Assembly (NCBI GenBank): GCA_963730005.1
Contig: CAVSPO010000028.1
Span: 1 to 64,000 of the forward strand
DNA length: 64,000 nucleotides
Source of the DNA: CAVSPO01 sp963730005
GTDB lineage: Bacteria; Actinomycetota; Actinomycetes; Propionibacteriales; Propionibacteriaceae
Direction: 5' to 3'
Shown here: positions 51,676 through 61,034 of the stretch, piece by piece
How positions within the stretch are numbered: position 1 is the first letter of the stretch
Layout: each line of letters starts with the position of its first letter
Made by a program: the position numbers and the translations under genes
The notes under the pieces: generated by a model
Seen by the model: the letters and a program-made list of their open reading frames with translations, nothing else
Database searches by the model: none
Told to the model about the DNA's origin: nothing

Positions 51676-51700
51676 CAACGGACGGCATGACAGTGAGGCA

Positions 51701-51728
51701 CGGGAGTCGGGCTAATCCCCGACTCCCG
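51701..51728 (+). terminator. Terminator hairpin after actP
   Basis: CGGGAGTCGGG pairs perfectly with CCCGACTCCCG around a 6-base loop, 25 bases past the actP stop. There is no T-run. Confidence 0.7.
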
Positions 51729-51866
51729 CTCACGAGAGGGCTCCAGTCGCGGTACCGTGCAACCAGAGGCGCGGAGCGCAGCAGCACAGCGCAGTGCGCG
51801 GCAACCGAGAAAACGAGCGCGACGACGTGACTCGCGCTTGCTGGCCTATGACGTCCAGGAGTCACC

Positions 51867-53876
51867 GTGACCGAAGCAACAATCCAAGAAGTCCCGAACA
51901 TCCCCCTCACCGGCCATGTCCCGCAGCATGAGGGCCTGGTCAGTTGGGTCAACAAGGTTGCGGCACTGACTCGCCCGGCCAGGATCCACTACTGCGACGG
52001 TTCCCCCGAGGAATACCAGAAGCTGATCGACGTGCTGGTCGAGAGCGGCACCGCGGTTCGTCTCGACGAGTCGAAGAAGCCCAACTCCATCTGGGTTGCC
52101 AGCGATCCGGACGACGTGGCACGCGTCGAGGACCAGACCTTCATCTGCAGCGTCAAGGAATCCGACGCCGGCCCGACCAACAACTGGATGGATCCGGTCG
52201 AGATGAAGCGGATCATGACCGGCCTCTACGAGGGCGCCATGGCCGGGCGGACGATGTACGTGATCCCGTTCTGCATGGGCCCGCTGGATGCGGATCACCC
52301 GAAGTTCGGTGTTGAGCTCAGCGACTCCGCCTACGTGGCCGCCAGCATGCGGATCATGACAAGGATGGGCGACGCTGCGGTCGCCGAGATGATCAAGCGC
52401 AAAGCGGATTTCGTTCCCTGCCTGCACTCGGTGGGCTTGCCGCTGAGCCCCGGCATCAGGGACGTCCCGTGGCCGTGCAACGAGGTCAAGTACATCTGCC
52501 ACTTCCCCGAGACGCGCGAGATCTGGAGCTACGGCTCCGGCTACGGAGGCAACGCACTGCTGGGCAAGAAGTGCTACTCACTGCGCATCGCCACGGCGAT
52601 GGCCCGCGACGAGGGATGGCTGGCCGAGCACATGCTGATCCTGAAACTGACCAACCCCCAGGGCAAGGTCTACAACGTCTGCGCCGCGTTCCCGAGCGCC
52701 TGCGGCAAGACCAACATGGCCATGCTGTCGCCGACACTGCCGGGTTGGAAGGCCGAGACGCTCGGCGACGACATCGCGTGGTTGCGCTTCGGCAAGGACG
52801 GCCGCCTGTACGCGACCAACCCCGAGAACGGCTTCTTCGGCGTCGCTCCCGGCACTGGCATGGACACCAACCCGAACGCCATGCTGACCGTCGAGAAGGG
52901 CAACTCCATCTTCACCAACGTGGCGCTCACCGATGACGGTGACGTCTGGTGGGAGGGCATGAGCGAGCCGCCGGCCGAGCTGACCGACTGGCGTCGCCGC
53001 CGCTGGAGCCCCGTGACCGGCCCCGAAGGCGGGCGCCCCGACGAGAAGGCCGCGCACCCGAACAGCCGGTTCTGCACCCCGGTCGACCAGTGCCCGATCC
53101 TGGCACCCGAGATCGACGAGCCCAACGGTGTGCCGATCGACGTGATCATCTTCGGTGGTCGCCGCCAGAACACGATCCCGTTGGTGAACGAGGCCCGCAG
53201 TTGGCGACACGGCGTTTTCCTGGGCGCCACCTGCTCGTCCGAGACGACCGCCGCTGCCAAGGGAGCGGTGGGCGTGCTGCGCCGCGACCCGATGGCCATG
53301 TTGCCCTTCATCGGCTACAACGCCAAGAAGTACTTCCAGCACTGGCTCGACATCGGGGCCAACGCACCCGATCCCGCGAAACTGCCGCGGATCTTCTACG
53401 TCAACTGGTTCCGCAAGGATGGTCGGGGCAACTTCCTGTGGCCAGGTTTCGGTGAGAACCTGCGGGTCCTGAAGTGGATCACCCAGCGGCTGGAGGGCGA
53501 GGTCGACGCGGTCGAGTCGCCCATCGGTGGGCTGGCCAAGCCCGAAGACATCGACGTCGGCGGCCTGGACATCGACCAGCACTCGCTGATCGGCGTGACG
53601 TCATATCTCGACCACGAGTGGGTCGACGAACTGCCGCGGATCGCCAACTGGTTCTACAGCCTTGGCGAGGACGACCTGCCACAGCAGTTGCTCGCCGAGT
53701 TCGGGGGGCTCTCCACCAAGGTCGGCCACGTCGCCGAGCAGAGCCGCATCGCGATGGCCAAGTGGGACGCGAAGATCGAGGCCGCAGCCGCGGCAGCAGC
53801 CGCAGCGGCTGCAGCTGAGGCCGCAGATCTCTGGACAACGGAGGATGGAGCCGATTCGATGAGGCCATGGACGTAG
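51867..53876 (+). CDS. pckG: Phosphoenolpyruvate carboxykinase (GTP)
   Basis: The enzyme interconverts oxaloacetate and PEP with GTP/GDP in the cytoplasm. The 669 residues contain the GTP-type P-loop FPSACGKTNMAM (about 275-286) with the reactive cysteine, the WPCNEVKYICHFPETREIWS region and FLGATCSSETTAAA. The C-terminus is unusual: after AKWDAKIEAA comes a run of about 11 alanines and an acidic tail that is absent from normal 600-620-residue enzymes and reads 10 bases into the next gene. GTG at 51867 follows CAGGAG. Confidence 0.93.
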   Translation: MTEATIQEVPNIPLTGHVPQHEGLVSWVNKVAALTRPARIHYCDGSPEEYQKLIDVLVESGTAVRLDESKKPNSIWVASDPDDVARVEDQTFICSVKESDAGPTNNWMDPVEMKRIMTGLYEGAMAGRTMYVIPFCMGPLDADHPKFGVELSDSAYVAASMRIMTRMGDAAVAEMIKRKADFVPCLHSVGLPLSPGIRDVPWPCNEVKYICHFPETREIWSYGSGYGGNALLGKKCYSLRIATAMARDEGWLAEHMLILKLTNPQGKVYNVCAAFPSACGKTNMAMLSPTLPGWKAETLGDDIAWLRFGKDGRLYATNPENGFFGVAPGTGMDTNPNAMLTVEKGNSIFTNVALTDDGDVWWEGMSEPPAELTDWRRRRWSPVTGPEGGRPDEKAAHPNSRFCTPVDQCPILAPEIDEPNGVPIDVIIFGGRRQNTIPLVNEARSWRHGVFLGATCSSETTAAAKGAVGVLRRDPMAMLPFIGYNAKKYFQHWLDIGANAPDPAKLPRIFYVNWFRKDGRGNFLWPGFGENLRVLKWITQRLEGEVDAVESPIGGLAKPEDIDVGGLDIDQHSLIGVTSYLDHEWVDELPRIANWFYSLGEDDLPQQLLAEFGGLSTKVGHVAEQSRIAMAKWDAKIEAAAAAAAAAAAAEAADLWTTEDGADSMRPWT

Positions 53877-55729
53877 AACTCGCCGAGATCCGTGACTTCC
53901 TCGCCCAGCACGAGCCGTACAGCACGCTGCCGGCGGCCGTGTTGGACGCGCTCCCGCGGCAGCTCACGGCCCGGTACTACCGGCGCGGCACCACGCTGGT
54001 GGCCGTGGGCCAAGAAAACAGCATCACCTACATCCTGCGCTCCGGTGCGGTCGACATCTTCGACGAACTCGGCGCATTCAACGACAAGGCGGGCCCGGGT
54101 GACTCGTTCGGTATGTCGAGCGTCCTGGCCGGAGCCCCGATGCGCTACACCCTGTACGCCAGCGAGGACTCCCTGTGCCTGCTCATGGAAGCCTCGCTCT
54201 TCCACGATTTGATGCGGACTCAGCCGACGTTCTCGCAGTTCTTCCTCGAGAAGCAGGCCGGACGCATGCGAGCCGCCGTCCAGACGGTCCATGTCAGCGA
54301 CGAGGGCAGTGCGATCATGCGGACCCGGGTACGCGAGACGGTCCGCAGGGAGCCCATCACCACCAACCCCGAGACCAGCATCCACGACGCTGCAGTGTTG
54401 ATGACCCAGAACAACGTCTCCGCGTTGCTGGTGATGCAGGGCAGCCGGCTGGTCGGGATCGTGACCGACCGCGACGTGCGCAGCAAGGTCGTCGCCGCGG
54501 GCCTGGACCCTTCAGCTCCGGTGAGGAGCATCATGACGGAGCGTCCGATCACCATCGACGCCGACAAGCTCGCCTTCGAGGTCCTTGTCGAGATGACCCA
54601 GCGCAAGCTCCACCACCTGCCCGTCACCGAGGAGGGGCGGCTCGTCGGCATGATCACCGCCGGCGACCTGATGCGCCTGGAGCAGGCCAGCCCCGCCTAC
54701 CTGGTCTCCCAGATCGTCAACCAGACGACCATGGAGAGCCTCAAGGCGACCGCGGCCCGCGTCGGCACCGTCGTGGAGCACCTCGTCGCCCAGGACGCCA
54801 CCGCCGACGACATCGCCCGCGTCATCACCGCGATCGCCGACGCCACCTGCCGCAAGGTCATCAACTTCGTCGAGGCCGAGATCGGGCACCCGCCCGCGCA
54901 CTACTGTTGGGTCGCCCTCGGCTCGCAGGGCCGCATGGAAACAGGCCTGCAATCCGACCAGGACAACGCGATCATCCTCCACGACGCGGTCCTGCCCGAG
55001 CACCGTCCCTACTTCGAGGAACTCGCCAGGAAGGTCGTCGACGGCCTGGCCGAGTGTGGCTACCGCCGCTGCCCCGGCGACATGATGGCGAGCAACCCGC
55101 AGTGGAACCAGCCGCTCAAGGTGTGGGGCAGCTACTTCAGCCGCTGGATCAACGAACCCACGCCCGACGCCCTCCTCAATGCCCAGACGTTCTTCGACAT
55201 GCGGCCCGTGTACGGCGACAACCAGCTGTTCGCCCAGCTGCAGGGGGCGGTCGCGAAGCGGACGCCGAACGCCACCCGCTTCCAGACGCACCTGGCCACC
55301 CAGGCCCAACGTTTCCAGCCCCCGCTCGGGTTCTTCCGGGACTTCGTCCTGGAGCACGAGGGCGAGCACCTCAACACCCTCGACGTGAAGGCCGGCGGGA
55401 TCACCGCGATCGTCCAGATGGCACGGCTCTTTGCGCTCGCCAACGGCGTACGGGAAGTGAACACGCTCGCGCGCCTGAGGTCCGCGGCGTCGCTGGGCGC
55501 GCTCAGCGAGGAGAACGCCGCTGACCTCGCGGACTCCTTCGAGTTCATCAACTACGTGCGGATCCGCCACCAGGTCCGTCAGATCAGGGCCGGCCAGCAG
55601 CCCGACAACCACATCGCCCCCAGCGAGCTGAGTTCCTTCGAAAAGCGGCACCTGCGAGAGGCCTTCACGATCATCCGCAAGATGCAGGGCGCGCTGGGCT
55701 TCACCCACCAGACGCACCTCACCTCATGA
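53867..55729 (+). CDS. cNMP-binding / CBS / DUF294 nucleotidyltransferase-like protein
   Basis: The 620-residue soluble protein has a cyclic-nucleotide-binding domain (about 20-130), two CBS domains (about 155-280, with VGIVTDRDVR and VGMITAGDLM), the nucleotidyltransferase-like motif GSQGRMETGLQSDQDNAI (about 350-370) and a C-terminal DUF294 region. Such proteins accompany ActP-type symporters and DnaQ-like exonucleases in many bacteria and are thought to sense adenylates or PII-like signals. Its start overlaps the pckG stop by 10 bases. The target is unknown. Confidence 0.85.
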   Translation: MDVELAEIRDFLAQHEPYSTLPAAVLDALPRQLTARYYRRGTTLVAVGQENSITYILRSGAVDIFDELGAFNDKAGPGDSFGMSSVLAGAPMRYTLYASEDSLCLLMEASLFHDLMRTQPTFSQFFLEKQAGRMRAAVQTVHVSDEGSAIMRTRVRETVRREPITTNPETSIHDAAVLMTQNNVSALLVMQGSRLVGIVTDRDVRSKVVAAGLDPSAPVRSIMTERPITIDADKLAFEVLVEMTQRKLHHLPVTEEGRLVGMITAGDLMRLEQASPAYLVSQIVNQTTMESLKATAARVGTVVEHLVAQDATADDIARVITAIADATCRKVINFVEAEIGHPPAHYCWVALGSQGRMETGLQSDQDNAIILHDAVLPEHRPYFEELARKVVDGLAECGYRRCPGDMMASNPQWNQPLKVWGSYFSRWINEPTPDALLNAQTFFDMRPVYGDNQLFAQLQGAVAKRTPNATRFQTHLATQAQRFQPPLGFFRDFVLEHEGEHLNTLDVKAGGITAIVQMARLFALANGVREVNTLARLRSAASLGALSEENAADLADSFEFINYVRIRHQVRQIRAGQQPDNHIAPSELSSFEKRHLREAFTIIRKMQGALGFTHQTHLTS

Positions 55730-56430
55730 GGGGCGAGCTGATGCGCAGACTCTTCACGCCAAGCCTGGAGCATCGCTGGGCCAAGGCGCGTGCCAGAGCC
55801 CGCGGCCCGCTCGCCGAGTACTACTCCGGCCGGCTGCCGACGAACAGCACCAGGGTCGAGGACCTGCGCCTGCTGGCGATCGACACCGAGACCACCGGGC
55901 TCGACCCCAACCGGGACCACCTGCTCAGTGTCGGCTACGTGCCCGTGGACGGCACCACGATCATGCTCGGGGGTGCTGCCGGGTTCGTCGTCCGCACCAG
56001 CCGAGAGGTCGGTCAGAGCGCCACCTACCACGGTCTCACCGACGACATCGTGGCCGCGGGCACCGCGCTGGAGGAGGCCCTGCCGGCCACCCTTCGCGCG
56101 CTCACCAGCCGCGTCCTGCTGGCGCACTTCGCGCGGATCGAGGTCCACTTCCTCTCCCGGGCCTGCGAGCTGCTCTACGGGGCGCCGCTGGTCGTGCCCG
56201 TGGTGGACACCCTCGAGGTGCAGAACCGGATCGTGAACCCTGGCTTCGACGACGAGTCCAAGGGCAATCAGCTGCGGCTGTGGAACGCGCGCAGGCACTA
56301 CGGACTGCCGCGCTACTCCGCCCACGAGGCGCTCACGGACGCTCTGGCTTGCGCCGAGCTCTACCTCGCACAGGTCTCGGAGCTGGCCCGGACCGGACCG
56401 GTCACGTTCAACACGCTCAGGACGGACTGA
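55726..56430 (+). CDS. DnaQ-like 3'-5' exonuclease
   Basis: The 234-residue protein is a DEDD exonuclease. AIDTETTGLDP (about 49-59) is motif I, LLAHFARIEVHFL is motif II with Arg-Ile-Glu where the usual motif has N-x-x-x-D, and HEALTDALACAELYL is motif III with the catalytic His and Asp. ATG overlaps the DUF294 stop (ATGA), a pairing conserved near acetate symporters. The substrate may be a signalling nucleotide or short nucleic acid instead of DNA in replication. Confidence 0.83.
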   Translation: MRGELMRRLFTPSLEHRWAKARARARGPLAEYYSGRLPTNSTRVEDLRLLAIDTETTGLDPNRDHLLSVGYVPVDGTTIMLGGAAGFVVRTSREVGQSATYHGLTDDIVAAGTALEEALPATLRALTSRVLLAHFARIEVHFLSRACELLYGAPLVVPVVDTLEVQNRIVNPGFDDESKGNQLRLWNARRHYGLPRYSAHEALTDALACAELYLAQVSELARTGPVTFNTLRTD

Positions 56431-56451
56431 CCGGCCAGACGAAGGCTGAAC

Positions 56452-56490
56452 GAAAGCGTCGCCCGGGGCTGGGCCCCGGGCGACGCTTTC
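56452..56490. terminator. Terminator hairpin between the exonuclease gene and tRNA-Ser
   Basis: An 18-bp perfect stem (GAAAGCGTCGCCCGGGGC and its complement) closes a 3-base loop and ends in GCTTTC. It can end both the rightward operon and the leftward tRNA transcript. The 348-base gap 56431-56778 holds this hairpin, the tRNA and about 190 bases with no other signal recognised. Confidence 0.85.
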
Positions 56491-56501
56491 ACTTGACTGG
56501 C

Positions 56502-56591
56502 GGAGGTGGCGGGATTTGAACCCGCGAGAGGGTTGAAGCCCTCAACCCGCTTAGCAGGCGGGCGCCATAGACCGGGCTAGGCGACACCTCC
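56502..56591 (-). tRNA. tRNA-Ser (anticodon GCT)
   Basis: The 90-base cloverleaf has the acceptor stem GGAGGTG/CACCTCC, the anticodon loop CTGCTAA in a CCCGC/GCGGG stem, a long class II variable arm (TGAGGGCTTCAACCCTC) and the T-loop TTCAAAT. The anticodon GCT reads AGC and AGU. Confidence 0.95.
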
Positions 56592-56778
56592 AGTCGGTGA
56601 TCGAGCTTATCGGTTTGCCGCTCGGACAGCAAAAGCACTGCCCCGTCATGCTGCCAACGTCCGACAAGTCGGGTCGCCAGTCGGACACGTCGACGACCCA
56701 GGCGGCACCGGTTTGGCGGCCAAGCTGCGTATCCTGAGAGTCATCCGATGCGAGGAGGGGAAGATCGACGGGAACGAA

Positions 56779-58395
56779 GTGCACGTGCCACGCCGCGCCC
56801 TGACCGACAGTGCGACTCAGAGTTCGTCGGCAGCTGCCGACGCGCAGTCATGGCCGAAGTACGCTGACGCCGCGGCCCCTTGGCGGTTCCGAAAGAGCCT
56901 GCTTCGCACCGCGGCGAGCGCCTTGCTGCCCGGTTCCGGCTTGCTGGGGACCCGGGCCAGACGCTTCGGCTGGCTCGTTCTGGTGCCGTTCGTGAGCTGC
57001 CTGATTGCCCTGGCCGTGCTGGTGGTCGTCCGAACGTCGACCCTGGTGGCGTTCGCGCTCGATCCCGTCTTCATGCGCAACCTCGCCGTGGGTTTGCTGG
57101 TGCTCAACCTGGCCTGGGTGGCTCAGCTGCTGATCACCTACGAGGTCACCCGCCCCTCAGTCCTCTCCCACGCGCAGCGGAGCCTGGGCGCGGTGGTGGT
57201 CTTCGCCCTGAGCTTGATGGTCTCGGTGCCGCTGTCCGTGGCGTCCAGCTACGCGTACACCACCTCTGACCTGGTGGCCGAGATCTTCGCCGATGGCGGC
57301 ACCAACTCGTCCAAGACCCTCCCCTCAGCCAACCGCAAGAACCCGTGGGCCGGGAAGAGCCGCATCAACATCCTGCTGCTGGGTGGCGATTCGGGCATCG
57401 GCCGCGACGTCAAGCTGGGCATCCGCACCGACACGATCATGATGGCCTCCATCGACACCAGGTCCGGCGACACGGTGCTCGTCCAGATCCCCCGCAACAT
57501 GGCCCGCATTCCCTTCCCCGAGGGCAGCGAGTTGGCGGCGGCCTACCCGAACGGTTTCTACGACGGCTACAACTCCGACGATCCCGAGTATTTCGCCAAC
57601 GCCATGTGGGACAACGTCCCACGCAAGCACCCGGAGCTGTTCACCGACACCGACCACCCCGGTGCCGACGCCTTGAAACTGGGCATCGGCGAGGCGATGG
57701 GCGTCGAGATCGACTACTTCGCCCTGGCCAACATCGACGGCCTGCAGCAGCTGATCGACGCGCTGGGTGGCGTCACCGTCAACATCAACTTCGACCTGGG
57801 GCTCGGCAACACCCAGGACGGCTGCATCACCCGGGGCGTGCTCGAAGCCGGCCCAGACCGGCACCTGGACGGCACCGACGCCCTGCACTACGCGCGCAGC
57901 CGCTGCAACGACCCCGAGGGCGACTACGGACGGATGAAGCGCCAGTCGTGTCTGATCAAGGCGATCGTCGACCAGGCCAGTCCCGCCGTCATGCTCACCA
58001 AGTACGAGGGTGTCGCCAACGCCGGCAAGGACATGGTGATGACCGACATCCCGCAGCAGCTGCTGCCAAGCTTCGTCGACCTGGCCATGCTGGTCAAGGA
58101 AGCCAAGCTCAACCGGGTCACCTTCCAGCACGGTCAGGACGGCTTCGACACCACCGATCCCGACTACGACGACATGGCGGACCGGCTGCAGCAGGCCATC
58201 ACTGAGCAGAAGGCGACACCCGCGCCCGCCCCGGCGGCCAGTTCGGCCCCGGCCACCAGCGCAGCTCCGGCCACCAGCTCGGCCCCGTCCAGCGCCCGTG
58301 GCTCGTCCGCCAGGTCGACGAAGGCCACGCCCACTCCGTCGCAGGCCGCCGAAGACCTGAGCGACGCCTGCGCGTACCGTCCAGTGACGCGTTAG
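56779..58395 (+). CDS. LCP-family cell-wall glycopolymer ligase with three N-terminal helices
   Basis: The 538-residue membrane protein has three helices (about 75-97, 105-127 and 142-165) and an extracellular LCP domain with ILLLGGDSG, RTDTIMMASIDT, VQIPRN and LHYARSRCN. The Arg and Asp residues that bind the polyprenyl pyrophosphate are visible. A Pro/Ala/Ser-rich tail follows. It is a second LCP enzyme beside that at 32000. The start is uncertain: GTG at 56779 is preceded by GGGAACGAA, and a longer frame opens at 56713. The stop codon lies inside the first unit of a tandem repeat. Confidence 0.82.
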   Translation: MHVPRRALTDSATQSSSAAADAQSWPKYADAAAPWRFRKSLLRTAASALLPGSGLLGTRARRFGWLVLVPFVSCLIALAVLVVVRTSTLVAFALDPVFMRNLAVGLLVLNLAWVAQLLITYEVTRPSVLSHAQRSLGAVVVFALSLMVSVPLSVASSYAYTTSDLVAEIFADGGTNSSKTLPSANRKNPWAGKSRINILLLGGDSGIGRDVKLGIRTDTIMMASIDTRSGDTVLVQIPRNMARIPFPEGSELAAAYPNGFYDGYNSDDPEYFANAMWDNVPRKHPELFTDTDHPGADALKLGIGEAMGVEIDYFALANIDGLQQLIDALGGVTVNINFDLGLGNTQDGCITRGVLEAGPDRHLDGTDALHYARSRCNDPEGDYGRMKRQSCLIKAIVDQASPAVMLTKYEGVANAGKDMVMTDIPQQLLPSFVDLAMLVKEAKLNRVTFQHGQDGFDTTDPDYDDMADRLQQAITEQKATPAPAPAASSAPATSAAPATSSAPSSARGSSARSTKATPTPSQAAEDLSDACAYRPVTR

Positions 58396-58456
58396 CGTCG
58401 GGCCGTCCAGTGACGCGTTAGCGTCGGGCCGTCCAGTGACGCGTTAGCGTCGGGCC
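58379..58456 (+). repeat. Three perfect tandem 26-bp repeats with hairpins
   Basis: The unit starts GTCCAGTGACGCGTTAGCGT, ends CGGGCC and is repeated exactly three times. Each unit can fold GACGC-GTTA-GCGTC. The LCP stop codon (TAG) is in the first unit. The array forms three hairpins in a row right after the gene and may act as a terminator or RNA-stability element. Confidence 0.88.
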
Positions 58457-58501
58457 GTCCCGTGCAGCAGTGCTGGCACGTCGGCCGGTGCCGCGCGGGC
58501 G

Positions 58502-58969
58502 TCAGGACCCTGCGGTCACTTCGCCGGCCAGGCGCTCCGAGATCGCCCTGACGAGCGCTTTCATCTGGGGGTCATCGCCCCCGCGAGGGCACTGCAGGTG
58601 GGTGCGCCGCACCTGTCCGTGGGCGATCACCATGTGCGAGCCATCCGGGGTGAGGGCCACCTTGGAGACATCACTCCAGAGCCCTTCCTTGCGCAAGGAG
58701 GGCCCTTCGACCCGGTACCCGTCATCGTCGATCTCGACGTGGACGGCCATCGTCCTCATGGTGTAAACCACCACGCCCAGCAGACCAACGCCGACGACAA
58801 CGAACAGCCAGCCAAGAATCATCACAGTTGTCGTCCACCCCAGGCCACCGGACAGGGACACCAGCAGGATGCCCACAACCAAGCTGACGCCCCCGGCCAC
58901 TATTGCGCGCTGGGGAGTGCGCGGCCGCAGGTCGAAGCTGATCGTGTCCACGGTCGTGTCCACGGTCAT
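58502..58969 (-). CDS. Two-helix membrane protein with a PH-like domain
   Basis: The 155-residue protein has two adjacent helices (about 24-42 and 46-70) and a C-terminal beta domain (VHVEIDDDGYRVEGPSLRKEGLWSDVSKVAL) like the PH-type domains of small bacterial membrane proteins. ATG at 58969 has GAGGAG at good spacing, which rejects a longer reading from 59002. No operon partner is present and the function is unknown. Confidence 0.65.
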   Translation of the reverse strand: MTVDTTVDTISFDLRPRTPQRAIVAGGVSLVVGILLVSLSGGLGWTTTVMILGWLFVVVGVGLLGVVVYTMRTMAVHVEIDDDGYRVEGPSLRKEGLWSDVSKVALTPDGSHMVIAHGQVRRTHLQCPRGGDDPQMKALVRAISERLAGEVTAGS

Positions 58970-59106
58970 GTCCGCTCCTCGCTGCACCGGATTGCACTGC
59001 ACTGCCGACCCGCCTGCCTGGCTTGACCTGTCCTGAATGAATTCGCTGCTTCCTGCCCCGCCTGATCCGACCGCCGTCTGGAAACAGTCGGCGTGGCCGC
59101 GGTGGC

Positions 59107-59190
59107 GGCGAGGGTGGGATTCGAACCCACGGAGCTTTTACGCTCGGCCGCTTTCAAGGCGGCTGCACTAGACCACTATGCGACCTCGCC
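59107..59190 (-). tRNA. tRNA-Ser (anticodon TGA)
   Basis: The 84-base cloverleaf has the acceptor stem GGCGAGG/CCTCGCC, the anticodon loop CTTGAAA in a GCCGC/GCGGC stem, a class II variable arm (GAGCGTAAAAGCTC) and the T-loop TTCGAAT. The anticodon TGA reads UCN codons. The 443-base gap 58970-59412 holds this gene and the upstream region of argG. Confidence 0.95.
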
Positions 59191-59319
59191 AGCCCCGAAA
59201 ACCGGGACGCCTCCATGGTACCGGCAGCGCGGCCTGACGCCGCGCGGACACCCGGGCATTGACCCCAACAGGGGGTGTGCCGGTGCAGACGCCGGTCGGC
59301 CGCTTCGGCAACGAGATGC

Positions 59320-59350
59320 GGAATACTTATTCCCCCCGCAAAATACTTTC
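59320..59350 (+). promoter_or_regulatory. Candidate tandem ARG boxes upstream of argG
   Basis: GGAATACTTATTCC (59320-59333) is a dyad that fits the core of the classical ArgR site (TGAATAATTATTCA) at GAATA-N2-TATTC. A weaker copy, AAATACTTTC, is centred 20 bases further on at 59346. ArgR hexamers bind pairs of boxes about two turns apart. The argG start is 63 bases downstream. Confidence 0.5.
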
Positions 59351-59412
59351 AGGCCCCCACGGGCGTGGATGGACGATTCGCGTCGCATACTTTTTCGGCT
59401 TATGCTTTCCGC

Positions 59413-60834
59413 GTGTCCAAGGTACTGAGCTCCCTTCCCATCGGAGAACGTGTCGGCATCGCCTTCAGCGGCGGGCTCGACACCTCAGTCGCAGTGGCCT
59501 GGATGCGCGAGAAGGGTGCCATTCCCTGCACCTACACCGCGGACATCGGCCAGTACGACGAGCCTGACGTTGCCGCTGCGGCCAGCCGAGCCCTGCAGTA
59601 CGGCGCCGAGCTCAGCCGCCTGGTGGACTGCCGGGAAGCACTCGTCGAGGAGGGGCTCAGCGCCCTGGCCTGCGGGGCGTTCCACCTGCGCGCAGGCGGC
59701 CGGATGTACTACAACACCACCCCCATCGGCCGCGCAGTCACCGGCACCCTGCTGGTGCGCGCCATGAAAGAGGACGGGGTCAACATCTGGGGCGACGGCT
59801 CCACCTACAAGGGCAACGACATCGAGCGGTTCTACCGCTACGGCCTGATGGCCAACCCGCAGCTGCTGATCTACAAGCCTTGGCTGGACGACGGCTTCGT
59901 GCGCGAGCTCGGCGGGCGCAACGAGATGAGCCAGTGGCTCACCCAGCGCAACCTGCCGTACCGCGACTCGAAGGAACGGGCCTACAGCACGGACGCCAAC
60001 ATCTGGGGCGCCACCCACGAGGCCAAGACGCTGGAGAGCCTGCACGTCGGCATCGAGACGGTTGACCCGATCATGAGCGTCAAGTTCTGGGATCCGTCTG
60101 TCGAGATCGAGCCCGAAGACGTCACCGTCACCTTCGAGCAGGGCCGTCCCGTAGCGATCAACGGCGAGACCTTCGAGAACGCTGTCGCCTTGGTGCTCAA
60201 GGCCAACGAGATCGCCGGCCGGCACGGTCTGGGCATGAGCGACGAGATCGAGAACCGCATCATCGAGGCCAAGAGCCGCGGCATTTACGAGGCCCCCGGC
60301 ATGGCCCTGCTGTTCATCACCTACGAGCGGCTGCTGACGGCCATCCACAACGAGGACACCATCGCCAACTACATGACCAGCGGGTTGCGACTGGGGCGTT
60401 TGCTGTATGCGGGCCGGTGGCTCGACCCGCAGGCACTGATGCTGCGCCAGTCGATCCAGCAGTGGGTGGCCTCCGTGGTGACCGGCTCGGTGACCCTGCG
60501 GCTTCGTCGCGGCGACGACTACTCGATCATGGACACCTCGGGTGACGCCTTCAGCTACCACCCCACCCGGCTGTCGATGGAGCGCGTGGAGGGCGCCGCG
60601 TTCGGCCCCACCGACCGTATCGGCCAGCTGACCATGCGCAATCTCGACATCTTCGACACCCGCACCCGGCTGGAGCAGTACGCCGCACAAGGGCAGCTCA
60701 ACGGCTCCAAGACATCGCAGCTGGTCGGCGAGCTGGAGCAAGGCGCTGCAGCGCGGATTGCCGATCGCCTGGTGCCGGTGAGCGATGAGGATCATCTCCT
60801 GGATGCCGCCGCCATCGACTTCGGCGTCGACTGA
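59413..60834 (+). CDS. argG: Argininosuccinate synthase (long, E. coli-type)
   Basis: The enzyme joins citrulline and aspartate with ATP in arginine synthesis. The 473 residues carry the PP-loop AFSGGLDTS (17-25) and the long-form features GRMYYNTTPIGRAVTGT and NIWGDGSTYKGNDIERFYRYG. This form is typical of E. coli; most actinobacteria have the shorter form of about 400 residues next to argH and argR. Here it is alone. GTG at 59413 gives a start that matches the family, while the frame upstream is a shadow. Candidate ARG boxes precede it. Confidence 0.9.
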   Translation: MSKVLSSLPIGERVGIAFSGGLDTSVAVAWMREKGAIPCTYTADIGQYDEPDVAAAASRALQYGAELSRLVDCREALVEEGLSALACGAFHLRAGGRMYYNTTPIGRAVTGTLLVRAMKEDGVNIWGDGSTYKGNDIERFYRYGLMANPQLLIYKPWLDDGFVRELGGRNEMSQWLTQRNLPYRDSKERAYSTDANIWGATHEAKTLESLHVGIETVDPIMSVKFWDPSVEIEPEDVTVTFEQGRPVAINGETFENAVALVLKANEIAGRHGLGMSDEIENRIIEAKSRGIYEAPGMALLFITYERLLTAIHNEDTIANYMTSGLRLGRLLYAGRWLDPQALMLRQSIQQWVASVVTGSVTLRLRRGDDYSIMDTSGDAFSYHPTRLSMERVEGAAFGPTDRIGQLTMRNLDIFDTRTRLEQYAAQGQLNGSKTSQLVGELEQGAAARIADRLVPVSDEDHLLDAAAIDFGVD

Positions 60835-61034
60835 ATCGTCTCTGCACGGCGCCTCTCTTTGGCGCGCCATCCCGCCTGCGGTGCGCCGCTGACTTCTTTC
60901 CGGCCGCCGCGGGCGACAGCTTCGCGAACCCAGGGTGTTCGAATGCCGGTGGTATGGTGAGAGTTTCCCTGCGCGACGTCCAGCTGGAATGCCGCGTTAA
61001 CGGAATCGTCACTGATCCACGAAAGTTTGTGTTC

